Assembly: GCF_024362205.1 (NCBI RefSeq)
Contig: NZ_CP101462.1
Location: 152,501 to 216,500, forward strand
Origin: Exiguobacterium aurantiacum
GTDB taxonomy: Bacteria; Bacillota; Bacilli; Exiguobacteriales; Exiguobacteriaceae
Reading direction: 5' to 3'
Length of the DNA: 64,000 nt
Position 1 is the stretch's first letter, and the number at the start of each line of letters is the position of its first letter. Below the pieces are notes generated by a model. That model had not been told where the DNA came from. It did no database searches and saw only the letters and a list, made by a program, of their open reading frames with translations. A program made the position numbers and the translations under genes. Shown piece by piece: positions 52,410-59,689 of this stretch.

Positions 52410-52562
52410 GATTGGTTCCTCCTCATTGTCTGTCGCTTTCATTATAGAGATAAACGGGGGATGCGTCACTTATTGGGCGTATCGGACGGACGCCGACCGA
52501 GTCAAATGAAAGTGATTTCAGTTATGATAGGAAAGAGATGAACTGAAAAAGAGGAGTATCTT

Positions 52563-53174
52563 ATGAATCATTATGAACAATATGCGGACGTCGCGTTTGA
52601 GCGACACGGGCAAGACACGCGTGTGACCGCCTATCATCCCGACCTCGAACTGCACGGGATCGGGCGCAGCGCTGCCGTATTCCGCATAAAAGCTACGCGA
52701 CTCGTCATTAAAGTATTTTTTCCCGGCTATACGCACATCGCGGCCGAGGAAGCCATGATCTATCGGACGCTTGAGGGATTGCCTCAATTCCCGGGTCTGT
52801 ACGACGCAGGTCCGACCTATATCGTCATCGACTATATCGAAGGGAAGACGCTGTTTGAGTGTTTGATTGAAGGCATTTGGATCGACCCCGCGTACATCGA
52901 GCAAGTCGATCAGGCGCTGATAGCGGCCCGGAGACTCGGGTTGACCCCGTCCGACGTCCATTTACGCAACCTCATCCTCACGCCGGACGGCCGCATCTAT
53001 TTGATTGACTTGGCGCGGTTCCGACAAGGGCAACAAATCGATCACCAATGGGAAGATTTGAAGCGGATGTATCGGCTCTATCGCCTCCGCTTCATGCCGA
53101 AGCGGTATTCGGAGCGCTGGTTGAACGGTGTCGCCTATTTATATCGCACGTTCGTGAACGACCCGAGACGTTAG
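52563..53174 (+). CDS. RIO/YrzF-like atypical protein kinase
   Basis: 203 residues. Kinase-like elements: VIKVFF (lysine), EEAMIYRTLEG (alpha-C glutamate), hinge TYIVIDYIEGKTLFE, catalytic loop SDVHLRNLIL (D-x-H-x-x-N form) and IDLARF in place of DFG. This matches the YrzF/YbdM group of small bacterial kinase-like proteins. GAGGAG ribosome binding site. Targets unknown; may be a pseudokinase or small-molecule kinase. Confidence 0.83.
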   Translation: MNHYEQYADVAFERHGQDTRVTAYHPDLELHGIGRSAAVFRIKATRLVIKVFFPGYTHIAAEEAMIYRTLEGLPQFPGLYDAGPTYIVIDYIEGKTLFECLIEGIWIDPAYIEQVDQALIAARRLGLTPSDVHLRNLILTPDGRIYLIDLARFRQGQQIDHQWEDLKRMYRLYRLRFMPKRYSERWLNGVAYLYRTFVNDPRR

Positions 53175-53257
53175 TCGACGGTCGTTTTTCTTTTGGAGAT
53201 TAGGGAACAACAGTAACGTATTGTCGTTGTGTAGTCATTCAAAAGGAGGACGAATAC

Positions 53258-53587
53258 ATGGCTCATCGAATTTATGCGAACGAACTGGAAACGTTGCACG
53301 ATTGCGTGGAGACGTGCAATTACTGTCTTGAATCTTGTCTCGAGGAACATGACGTGAAGATGATGGTCGACTGTATCCGACTCGACCGTGAGTGCGCCGC
53401 AATCTGTTCGTTCCTCGCCGAGGCGATGACCCGGGATTCGGCGTTCGTACCGGAACTCGCCCGGGCTTGTGCGGTCGTCTGTAAGGCGTGCGCCCAAGAG
53501 TGCGAGAAACATAAGCACGAACATTGCCAAGAGTGTGCGCGTGTCTGTTTCGAGTGCGCGTCGATGTGTGACCGCTTGGCAGCATAA
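53258..53587 (+). CDS. Cys-rich four-helix bundle copper-binding protein (Csp-like)
   Basis: 109 residues with 16 cysteines in helical spacings (CNYCLESC, CAAIC, CAVVCKACAQEC, CQECARVCFECASMC) and no signal peptide, the pattern of cytosolic Csp3/DUF326 four-helix copper-storage proteins. AAAGGAGG and ATG. It would sequester copper(I) in the cytosol. No copper regulator or ATPase lies nearby. Confidence 0.93.
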   Translation: MAHRIYANELETLHDCVETCNYCLESCLEEHDVKMMVDCIRLDRECAAICSFLAEAMTRDSAFVPELARACAVVCKACAQECEKHKHEHCQECARVCFECASMCDRLAA

Positions 53588-53590
53588 TGT

Positions 53591-53623
53591 GAAAAAGTCA
53601 GTCAAAACGGCTGACTTTTTTTA
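53591..53623 (+). terminator. Terminator of the Csp-like gene
   Basis: Stem AAAAAGTCAG / CTGACTTTTT with a T-tract. Confidence 0.9.
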
Positions 53624-53699
53624 TGTGGCAGTGAATCGTCACGTGTATTTTGAAATCGAGATAAGTATAATGAAGAAAACGTATGAAAGTGGTGTATGT

Positions 53700-54212
53700 A
53701 TGATTCGTAACTGCCGTCGAGACGACCTTCAGGCCGTCCTACATATTTATAATGATGCCATCGTCAACAGTACCGCCGTCTACCATTACGAGCCGGTGAC
53801 GCTGCAAAATCGTATCGCGTGGTACGAAGAGAAAAAAGCGGCCGGACTTCCAATCATCGTATGGGAAGAAGGCGATGTCGTGATGGGCTTTGCCACGTTC
53901 GGTCCGTTCCGCCCTTGGCCGGCCTATCATTATACGGTCGAACACTCGGTGTACGTCCATCCCGGCTACCGGGGGAAAGGCATCGGCAACAAGTTGCTCC
54001 GTGAGATTATCCGCATCGGTGAGGAACGGGAAGTGAAGACGATGATCGGTGGCATCGATGCCGCCAACATCGCGAGCGTCAAAGCGCATGAAAAGTTAGG
54101 ATTTGTCCATTCCGGAACGATTAAACGGGCCGGCTACAAGTTCGGGAAGTGGCTCGACTTATCGTTTTATCAACTCGATTTGAAAGGTCCTGAGACTCCG
54201 CAAGAAGGCTGA
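53700..54212 (+). CDS. GNAT acetyltransferase, phosphinothricin N-acetyltransferase-like
   Basis: 170 residues. ILDIYNDAIVNSTAVYHYEP-type start (here LHIYNDAIVNSTAVYHYEP), FGPFRPWPAYHYTVEHSVYVHPGYRGKGIGNKLLREII (about 69-105) and GIDAANIASVKAHEKLGFVHSGT are the PAT/YncA signature. Bacterial PAT relatives acetylate phosphinothricin or methionine sulfone-like molecules and amino acids. ATG 53700 has only a weak GAAAGTGG site; in-frame ATG 53670 is an alternative. Confidence 0.92.
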   Translation: MIRNCRRDDLQAVLHIYNDAIVNSTAVYHYEPVTLQNRIAWYEEKKAAGLPIIVWEEGDVVMGFATFGPFRPWPAYHYTVEHSVYVHPGYRGKGIGNKLLREIIRIGEEREVKTMIGGIDAANIASVKAHEKLGFVHSGTIKRAGYKFGKWLDLSFYQLDLKGPETPQEG

Positions 54213-54278
54213 CCGCTAGCTGTCGACGTTCCGAAAATACGGTATACTGGGGACAGTGAATCGAATGGAGGAATCAGC

Positions 54279-54617
54279 ATGACAGAACTACCGAATTGTC
54301 CGAAGTGTCAATCGTCTTACGTGTATGAGGACGGGAGCTTGCTCGTCTGTCCGGAATGTGCGTACGAGTGGTCACCGAGCGAGGCGGCCGAGGCAGAAGC
54401 GGACGCGCAAATCAAAGACGCGAACGGAAACGTGCTCCAAGACGGGGACACGGTCACGGTCATCAAAGATTTAAAGGTGAAAGGGACGTCGCTCGTCGTC
54501 AAACAAGGCACGAAAGTGAAAAGCATCCGTCTCGTCGACGGGGACCATGACATCGACTGCAAGATTGACGGCTTCGGTGCGATGAAGCTCAAATCAGAGT
54601 TCGTGAAAAAAATCTAA
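54279..54617 (+). CDS. yjdM: PhnA/YjdM-like zinc-ribbon protein
   Basis: 112 residues. Zinc ribbon C7-x2-C10 ... C24-x2-C27, followed by a C-terminal SH3-like beta part ([32 protein letters not shown]). Historic name phosphonate protein PhnA, but no phosphonate genes are near and YjdM has no proven role. GGAGG and ATG. Ends at a bidirectional terminator. Confidence 0.93.
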   Translation: MTELPNCPKCQSSYVYEDGSLLVCPECAYEWSPSEAAEAEADAQIKDANGNVLQDGDTVTVIKDLKVKGTSLVVKQGTKVKSIRLVDGDHDIDCKIDGFGAMKLKSEFVKKI

Positions 54618-54657
54618 AAAAAGCGTGTTGATCCGTTCACGGACCAACACGCTTTTT
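54616..54657. terminator. Bidirectional terminator
   Basis: 10-bp stem AAGCGTGTTG / CAACACGCTT with A-run before and T-run after, between convergent yjdM-like and ALDH genes. Confidence 0.9.
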
Positions 54658-54662
54658 GCTGT

Positions 54663-56120
54663 TTATGAGAAGAATGGTTTGTATTCGCGGCGTTCGTGCA
54701 TGACGGATACCCATTGGAGCGTCGTGAACTCCTCGAGCACCCATTCGCCGTTGAAACGACCGAGACCAGAATCTTTCTCACCGCCGAACGGCAAGTGCGG
54801 CTCATCGTTCACCGATTGGTCGTTGACGTGAATCATCCCCGTCTCGACTTGGCGGGCGAACTCGGTCGCGCGATAGATTGAACCGTGGACGGCACCGCTC
54901 AGTCCGTACGGCAACTCGTTCGAGAGTTTTAGCGCCTCGGCGTCGTCCTTGAATGACAGAATGACGGCGACCGGTCCGAAAATCTCATTTTTCGCGAGCG
55001 GCATATCATTCGTGACACCGCTCACAACGGTCGGCTCGAGCACGTTCCCGTCAGCGTTGCCGCCGACCTGGAGCGTCGCACCGGCATCGACCGTCTGCTT
55101 GATTTGGTCAAGGATGCGCTCGACTTGATCGTGGTCGATGAGCGGGCCGACTTGTGTATCCGATTCGTTCGGATTGCCGAACTTCAAGGCGCGGACCCGC
55201 TCGACGAATTTTTCGAGGAACGCATCGTGAATCGACTCGGCGACAAGAATGCGGTTCGTCGACATACAGATTTGCCCTTGGTGATAGAACTTCGAATAGA
55301 CGGCTGATTCCACGGCACGGTCGATGTCGGCGTCGTCCAACACGACGAAGACGTTATTCCCGCCGAGTTCGAGCGCTGTCTTTTTCAACAGGCGTCCGGC
55401 CTTTTCGGCGATGCCTTTGCCTACCTCGGTCGAACCGGTGAACGAGATGAGTTTTGGCACTGGGTGCTCGACGATCGCGTCCCCGATCTCCGAACCGCGA
55501 CCGACGACGACGTTCAAGACGCCTTTCGGTAGGCCTGCCTCCTCAAATAACGAAGCGAACAAGAGACCTCCTGTGACCGGTGTCGCCGTCGCCGGTTTGA
55601 CGACGACGGTATTGCCCGTCGCGAGTGCGGAGACGATTGAGCGGACCGCGAGGTGGAACGGGAAGTTCCATGGGCTGATGACGCCGATGACGCCGAGCGG
55701 TTTCCGGTAAACCCGGTTCTCTTTGTTCGGGACGATCGACGGTTTGATGAGCCCGTCCATGCGGAACGGGAACGTCGCAGCTTCTTTGATGATCGCCATC
55801 GAGGCTAAAAATTCGCCTTCTGCTTTGATGCGCGTGCTGCCCGACTCTTTGACGAGCCACTCGACGATATCTTCTTTATGTTGTGACGTCACCTCGGCGA
55901 ACTTCTCAATCAAGGCGCGTCGGTTTTGCGGGAGCATCGTCGCCCATTCGACTTGTGCTCTTTTGGCGACCTCATAAGCCTTGTCGAGATCGGACTCGTC
56001 GGCGGACCGGATGGAGAATAACGTCTCGTCCGTGAACGGGTTGACGTTGTCGATCGATTTGTCGCTTGATCCTTCAACCCATTGGCCATCAATGTACATC
56101 TTTGTAAAATCGGTATGCAT
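54663..56120 (-). CDS. Aldehyde dehydrogenase
   Basis: 485 residues, NAD(P)-dependent ALDH. ALELGGNN (general base Glu, about 255), FYHQGQICMSTNRI (catalytic Cys, about 290) and GVIGVISPWNFPFHLAVR (cofactor) are all present; the C-terminal LPFGGEKDSGLGRFNGEW is typical. Resembles betaine/vanillin-type dehydrogenases; substrate unknown. ATG 56120 with AAAGGAG; TTG 56126 is too near the site. Divergent from the padR operon, whose operators sit in the shared region. Confidence 0.94.
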   Translation of the reverse strand: MHTDFTKMYIDGQWVEGSSDKSIDNVNPFTDETLFSIRSADESDLDKAYEVAKRAQVEWATMLPQNRRALIEKFAEVTSQHKEDIVEWLVKESGSTRIKAEGEFLASMAIIKEAATFPFRMDGLIKPSIVPNKENRVYRKPLGVIGVISPWNFPFHLAVRSIVSALATGNTVVVKPATATPVTGGLLFASLFEEAGLPKGVLNVVVGRGSEIGDAIVEHPVPKLISFTGSTEVGKGIAEKAGRLLKKTALELGGNNVFVVLDDADIDRAVESAVYSKFYHQGQICMSTNRILVAESIHDAFLEKFVERVRALKFGNPNESDTQVGPLIDHDQVERILDQIKQTVDAGATLQVGGNADGNVLEPTVVSGVTNDMPLAKNEIFGPVAVILSFKDDAEALKLSNELPYGLSGAVHGSIYRATEFARQVETGMIHVNDQSVNDEPHLPFGGEKDSGLGRFNGEWVLEEFTTLQWVSVMHERREYKPFFS

Positions 56121-56200
56121 ATTCAAACACTCCTTTATCTTTTTGATTCACCTTAAGAAGTATTCACCTGATTTGAAAAAATAAACCTCTCGATGCGCAA

Positions 56201-56267
56201 CTAACTTGTTTTACAAAGTAGTTGAAATTGGTAGTGCCTTCCATTACTATTGTGTATAACAAGTTAG
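56201..56267. promoter_or_regulatory. PadR-type operators flanking the padR promoter
   Basis: Imperfect 21-base palindromes at 56201-56221 (CTAACTTGTTTTACAAAGTA) and 56247-56267. Their outer halves CTAACTTGTT and AACAAGTTAG are perfect inverted repeats of each other. They flank TTGAAA (56222-56227) and overlap TACTAT (56245-56250), spacer 17. Suited to autorepression, possibly also of the ALDH gene. Confidence 0.72.
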
Positions 56268-56290
56268 TTTGGTGAAAGTGAGGTTACGCC

Positions 56291-56644
56291 ATGGCGATGA
56301 GTCAAATGTTAAAAGGACTACTCGAAGGTTGCCTGTTGGCCATCATCGATAAAGGCGAGACGTACGGCTACGAGATGTCGGAGAAGCTACAGGCGTATGG
56401 ATTCACGATGGTGAGTGAGGGCAGTATCTATCCGGTCTTGTTACGGATGAAGAAAGACGGCTGGGTCGAGACGATTCAAAAAACACTGCCGTCCGGAGGG
56501 CCGAAGCGAAAGTATTACATCTTGACGGAAGCGGGACAGCAAGAATTGCTCGCCTTCAAACAACGTTGGGCGGAAGTGTCAAGCGGTGTCGACCGCGTAC
56601 TCGGAGAGGGGAATGAAGATGGAACTTTCAAAAAAGAGTCGTGA
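56291..56644 (+). CDS. PadR family transcriptional regulator
   Basis: 117 residues. Winged helix: LKGLLEGCLLAIIDKGETYGYEMSEKLQAYGFTMVSEGSIYPVLLRMKKDGWVETIQ (about 7-63) with the PadR-specific GSIYPVL and YYILTEAGQQEL. GAGGTTACGCC and ATG 56291. Members repress genes for phenolic-acid, drug-efflux or membrane functions. Overlaps the next gene by 26 bases and likely controls it; operators lie directly upstream. Confidence 0.92.
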   Translation: MAMSQMLKGLLEGCLLAIIDKGETYGYEMSEKLQAYGFTMVSEGSIYPVLLRMKKDGWVETIQKTLPSGGPKRKYYILTEAGQQELLAFKQRWAEVSSGVDRVLGEGNEDGTFKKES

Positions 56645-57374
56645 CTTTTTGGATGATTTGGCGGTATATCTCATGTCGAGCGGGAAGTCGGAAGATGAAG
56701 TGAAAGACGTTGTCGAGGAGTTGAAAGATCACCTTGAGGAGGCGGAACGGGCAGGGAAAAGCGTGGACGATGTCGTCGGCCAAAGTCCGAAAGCCTACAT
56801 GCAGCATCTCGGTCGTGAGATGGCGTTCGATGGGAAAGGGTTTTTCAAAATCATCGCGATGATCATCCCGAACGTGTTCGCGTACATCATCATTTCTAAC
56901 TTCATCCAAGGTGAGATGACGTTCTCAACGGTCCAGTTGATTGGGTTCCCACTCGTCGCCGTCCTGTTCTTGCTGGCCGCCGCACAAGCGTTCCGCAACA
57001 TGTCGGTTCGCTCAAAAGAAAGTAAAATCAAAAATGGGGCGACGTACATCGCGCTCGCGGCGATGCCGATGACGTTATTCCTCGGGTTGATGATACTCGA
57101 CATCTTCGTCGAGACCCCGACGATTGTGTTCGGCCCGACTGGCCAACTCGTGTTGCTCGGCCTTGCCGTCGTCACGTTGCTCATCGTCTCGGTTTGGACG
57201 AAAACATGGATCAATCTGATCATTCCGATTCTCTTGTTCGGGCCACAATATGCGTTCGCTCAGACGAGCTTGCCGCTCGAGCAACAACTGATTTTCTCGA
57301 TGTTAATTTTATTCGTCGGGATGGGGATCTTCTTGTTCGTTTTGTGGAAAAAGAATCAACAAGGACAAGCCTGA
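56619..57374 (+). CDS. DUF1700/DUF1129-like membrane protein with HAAS-type domain
   Basis: 251 residues. N-terminal helical module (about 5-68, SRDFLDDLAVYLMSSGKSEDEVKDVVEELKDHLEEAERAGKSVDDVVG) typical of HAAS/DUF1700 proteins that are paired with PadR regulators, then about six helices (83-250). ATG 56619 has GAGAGGGG seven bases upstream. PadR-HAAS pairs commonly regulate membrane functions; the mechanism is not established. Confidence 0.86.
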   Translation: MELSKKSRDFLDDLAVYLMSSGKSEDEVKDVVEELKDHLEEAERAGKSVDDVVGQSPKAYMQHLGREMAFDGKGFFKIIAMIIPNVFAYIIISNFIQGEMTFSTVQLIGFPLVAVLFLLAAAQAFRNMSVRSKESKIKNGATYIALAAMPMTLFLGLMILDIFVETPTIVFGPTGQLVLLGLAVVTLLIVSVWTKTWINLIIPILLFGPQYAFAQTSLPLEQQLIFSMLILFVGMGIFLFVLWKKNQQGQA

Positions 57375-57730
57375 TGCGGGGGCGGATCATCTTAGTCGGT
57401 CTCTTGTGTCTGCCGTGGGGCTTTTTCGTGACAGCGGCAGACTTTCTGTGGGGGAATGCGCTCGGTTATCTCGTGGTTCCGGCCGTCATGTGGTGGAACG
57501 TGTGGCGGTTTAGTCGGCGCGGATGGCTTCGATGGATTGCTTTAGGGCTTATCATCTCCTATTTCATTTCTACGGCAATGGTCGGGTACATCGATGGGGC
57601 ATGGGATTACTTCTTCAAGCCGTTCAACCAGTCGATCGTCATGAACATATGGACCGTCGTGTTCGCGAGCGGGGTCGGCGTGGGGTACGTGTATCGGTGG
57701 GCGTTTGAAAAAGCACGTGAATCTGCTTAA
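57374..57730 (+). CDS. Four-helix membrane protein of unknown function
   Basis: 118 residues with hydrophobic segments at about 4-22, 26-42, 50-70 and 90-110. Its ATG overlaps the preceding stop codon (TGATG), so it is translationally coupled to the HAAS protein and is the last gene of the padR operon. No family recognised. Confidence 0.76.
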   Translation: MRGRIILVGLLCLPWGFFVTAADFLWGNALGYLVVPAVMWWNVWRFSRRGWLRWIALGLIISYFISTAMVGYIDGAWDYFFKPFNQSIVMNIWTVVFASGVGVGYVYRWAFEKARESA

Positions 57731-57789
57731 GGTCGGACGCGGCTGGGAATAGGCAACTGTACGCCTAAAAGAGAAAGAAGGGATTCCCA

Positions 57790-58737
57790 TTGCCAGTCAA
57801 TCCGACGATTCAATTTTATTTGAACCAGTTTCAAAATCAGCTCTCGACCACATATGACCAATTGGATCCGTTCGAATTAAGACGACAAGAAGACGCAATG
57901 ATGACCCGGTTTCAACATAAAGAGCACGTGCATGAAGTTGAGGAGCGCGTGATTGTGCTACCGGACCGCTCGCTCCCGATCCGCATCTATCGGTCGGGTC
58001 GAACGATCGCGCCAGCACTCGTGTATTATCATGGAGGCGGATATGTCACGGGCAGTCTCGACACCCATGATGCGATATGCCGGACGATCGCGAACGAGGC
58101 CGACTGCACCGTCATCTCGGTCGGCTATCGACTCGCTCCGGAACATAAGTTTCCGACAGCCGTCTACGATAGCTATGAGACGCTCGTTTGGATTGCGGAT
58201 CATACCTCTGAACTCCAGATTGACGCCGAACGTCTCGCGGTCGGCGGTGACAGCGCTGGCGGGACACTCGCCACGGTCTGCGCCTTGATGGCGATCGAAC
58301 GAGGTCGCCCCCTCGTCATGCATCAGTTGCTGTTTTACCCGGTAACCGGGACCGAGGAGAACTTGCCGCTGTCATTGATTGATTACGCGAACGGTTATCT
58401 GCTCGATGAAGGGCTCATCCGGTGGTTCCAGCAACAATACTTCCATGATGAGTCGGAATTGATGCATCCGTACGCCTCGCCGATTTTTTCGGACCATTTG
58501 GGGGACCTTCCCCCGACGACGTTGTTGACGGCCGAATACGACCCGCTCCGAGATCTCGGACGCGCATATGCCAACAAATTGATTAGTCTTGGTGTCCCGG
58601 TGATGTATCAAAATTACGATGGCTTGATTCACGGGTTCGTCAACTATTACACGTACGTCCCGGAAGCGAGACGAGCCGTCAAAGAAGCGGCACAGTCGCT
58701 CGGACACGCATTCCATACACAAAAAACTCGCCCCTGA
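57790..58737 (+). CDS. Alpha/beta hydrolase of the HSL (hormone-sensitive lipase) family
   Basis: 315 residues. Oxyanion motif YYHGGGYVTGS (about 76-86), nucleophile GDSAGG (about 155-160), catalytic Asp in TAEYDPLRDLG and His in DGLIHGFVNYY (about 284). TTG start with AGAAGGGA upstream. Esterase or lipase of short acyl esters. Its TGA stop lies in the loop of a terminator hairpin, into which an IS has inserted. Confidence 0.9.
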   Translation: MPVNPTIQFYLNQFQNQLSTTYDQLDPFELRRQEDAMMTRFQHKEHVHEVEERVIVLPDRSLPIRIYRSGRTIAPALVYYHGGGYVTGSLDTHDAICRTIANEADCTVISVGYRLAPEHKFPTAVYDSYETLVWIADHTSELQIDAERLAVGGDSAGGTLATVCALMAIERGRPLVMHQLLFYPVTGTEENLPLSLIDYANGYLLDEGLIRWFQQQYFHDESELMHPYASPIFSDHLGDLPPTTLLTAEYDPLRDLGRAYANKLISLGVPVMYQNYDGLIHGFVNYYTYVPEARRAVKEAAQSLGHAFHTQKTRP

Positions 58738-58745
58738 GGCGAGTT
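58725..58745. repeat. Left copy of 21-bp terminator duplication
   Basis: Identical 21-base palindrome to 60511-60531: an eight-base arm AACTCGCC, five-base centre CCTGA and the reverse arm. It is the hydrolase terminator hairpin, preceded by AAAAAA but followed by IS sequence instead of a T-tract. Confidence 0.9.
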
Positions 58746-58773
58746 CAGCTTGTTGACTAACCTCAATCGAATC

Positions 58774-58894
58774 GCTCGTCCTTTCGGCGCCCACGCTTTC
58801 CGCAGGCAATCCCGGAGCCGCATCGCGACTAGCGTCGCTGCTGGGTCTCCGTCGGATTGCTCTCCTGCAGGAGTCGGGGCGCCGTCGGACGAGC
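58774..58894 (+). ncRNA. Structured region in the IS left end
   Basis: Long inverted repeat: GCTCGTCC (58774-58781) and CGGCGCCC pair with GGGCGCCG and GGACGAGC (58876-58894), with inner pairs such as GCAATCC/GGATTGC and an apical GCGAC/GTCGC. No ORF. Reminiscent of a GC-rich hairpin module I recall near transposase genes in Bacillaceae. Whether it works as RNA or as a DNA cruciform is unknown. Confidence 0.45.
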
Positions 58895-58898
58895 AACT

Positions 58899-58934
58899 CA
58901 AACGGTCGCCATCTGGCGGCCGTTTGTCTTTTTC
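58899..58934 (+). terminator. Inward-facing terminator at the IS left end
   Basis: 12-bp stem CAAACGGTCGCC / GGCGGCCGTTTG (one T-G) followed by TCTTTTTC. It would stop read-through from the hydrolase gene before it reaches the transposase. Confidence 0.8.
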
Positions 58935-59044
58935 TGAGGCCTCGATGGCCGAAGAAAAAGCCCAGATATGTTCTTCGAACCGATGAAAACGGGAAACGGT
59001 AGGTATGGACCGTCACCGCCTCCGAACAGGAAGGGGAATCAATC

Positions 59045-59620
59045 ATGTACCGAGCCCACATCGCCAAACGTCATGAACCGATCCACACCGCGGCCTCGTT
59101 GGACCAGTTGGTCCCGAAAGACCACCTTGTCCGAAAGATCGACCGCCATGTCGACTTCTCCATCGTCCATCGTCTGTGTGCACCGCTCTATTCGAACACC
59201 GGGCAGCCCGGCATCGATCCGGAGATCCTCATCAAGATCATCCTCCTCGGCCCGTTGTTCAACATCCGGTCCGTCCGCCGGACCATCAAGGAGATCGAGA
59301 CGAACCTGGCGTACCGATGGTTCCTCGGGCTCGGGATGGACGAGAAAGTCCCTGACCATTCGACGATCAGCCAAGCCTACCGGCGACGGTTCGCCGGGAC
59401 GGACGTCTTCCAACAAATTTTTGACGACATCATCCACCAGGCGGAGGCGCATCACCTCGTCTCGGGACGGATCCTCCTCACGGATTCGACCCATATCCGG
59501 GCGAACGCCAGCAAGAAGAAGTTCGACAAGACCGAGGTCGACGCGGTCGTCACTGCGGTCGAGGACGAGCTGTTGGCGCGCGTGAACGAGGATCGGTCCG
59601 CGCACGGAAAAAAGCGCTAG
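59045..59620 (+). CDS. IS1182-family transposase, N-terminal frame
   Basis: 191 residues. N-terminal DNA-binding part (LDQLVPKDHLVRKIDRHVDFSIVHRLCAPLYSNTGQPGIDPEILIKIILLGPLFNIRSVRRTIKEIETNLAYRWFLGL) and first catalytic aspartate in LLTDSTHIRANAS. AGGAAGGGG ribosome binding site and ATG 59045. The frame stops at 59618-59620 right after A AAA AAG (59608-59614). A -1 slip there continues into the second frame at 59614 and yields a full DDE protein. Alone it lacks the last two catalytic residues. Confidence 0.9.
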   Translation: MYRAHIAKRHEPIHTAASLDQLVPKDHLVRKIDRHVDFSIVHRLCAPLYSNTGQPGIDPEILIKIILLGPLFNIRSVRRTIKEIETNLAYRWFLGLGMDEKVPDHSTISQAYRRRFAGTDVFQQIFDDIIHQAEAHHLVSGRILLTDSTHIRANASKKKFDKTEVDAVVTAVEDELLARVNEDRSAHGKKR

Positions 59621-59689
59621 AGCCCGCCGAGCCCAGCGAACCTAAAAAGAAGGTGAGCAAGGTGAGCCGGACCGATCCCGAGGCGGGCT
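59608..59689 (+). promoter_or_regulatory. Candidate programmed -1 frameshift signal
   Basis: Heptamer A AAA AAG at 59608-59614 in the correct phase (GGA AAA AAG), then an 8-bp GC-rich stem AGCCCGCC (59621-59628) / GGCGGGCT (59682-59689) starting seven bases downstream. Matches the layout of IS frameshift signals. Confidence 0.65.
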
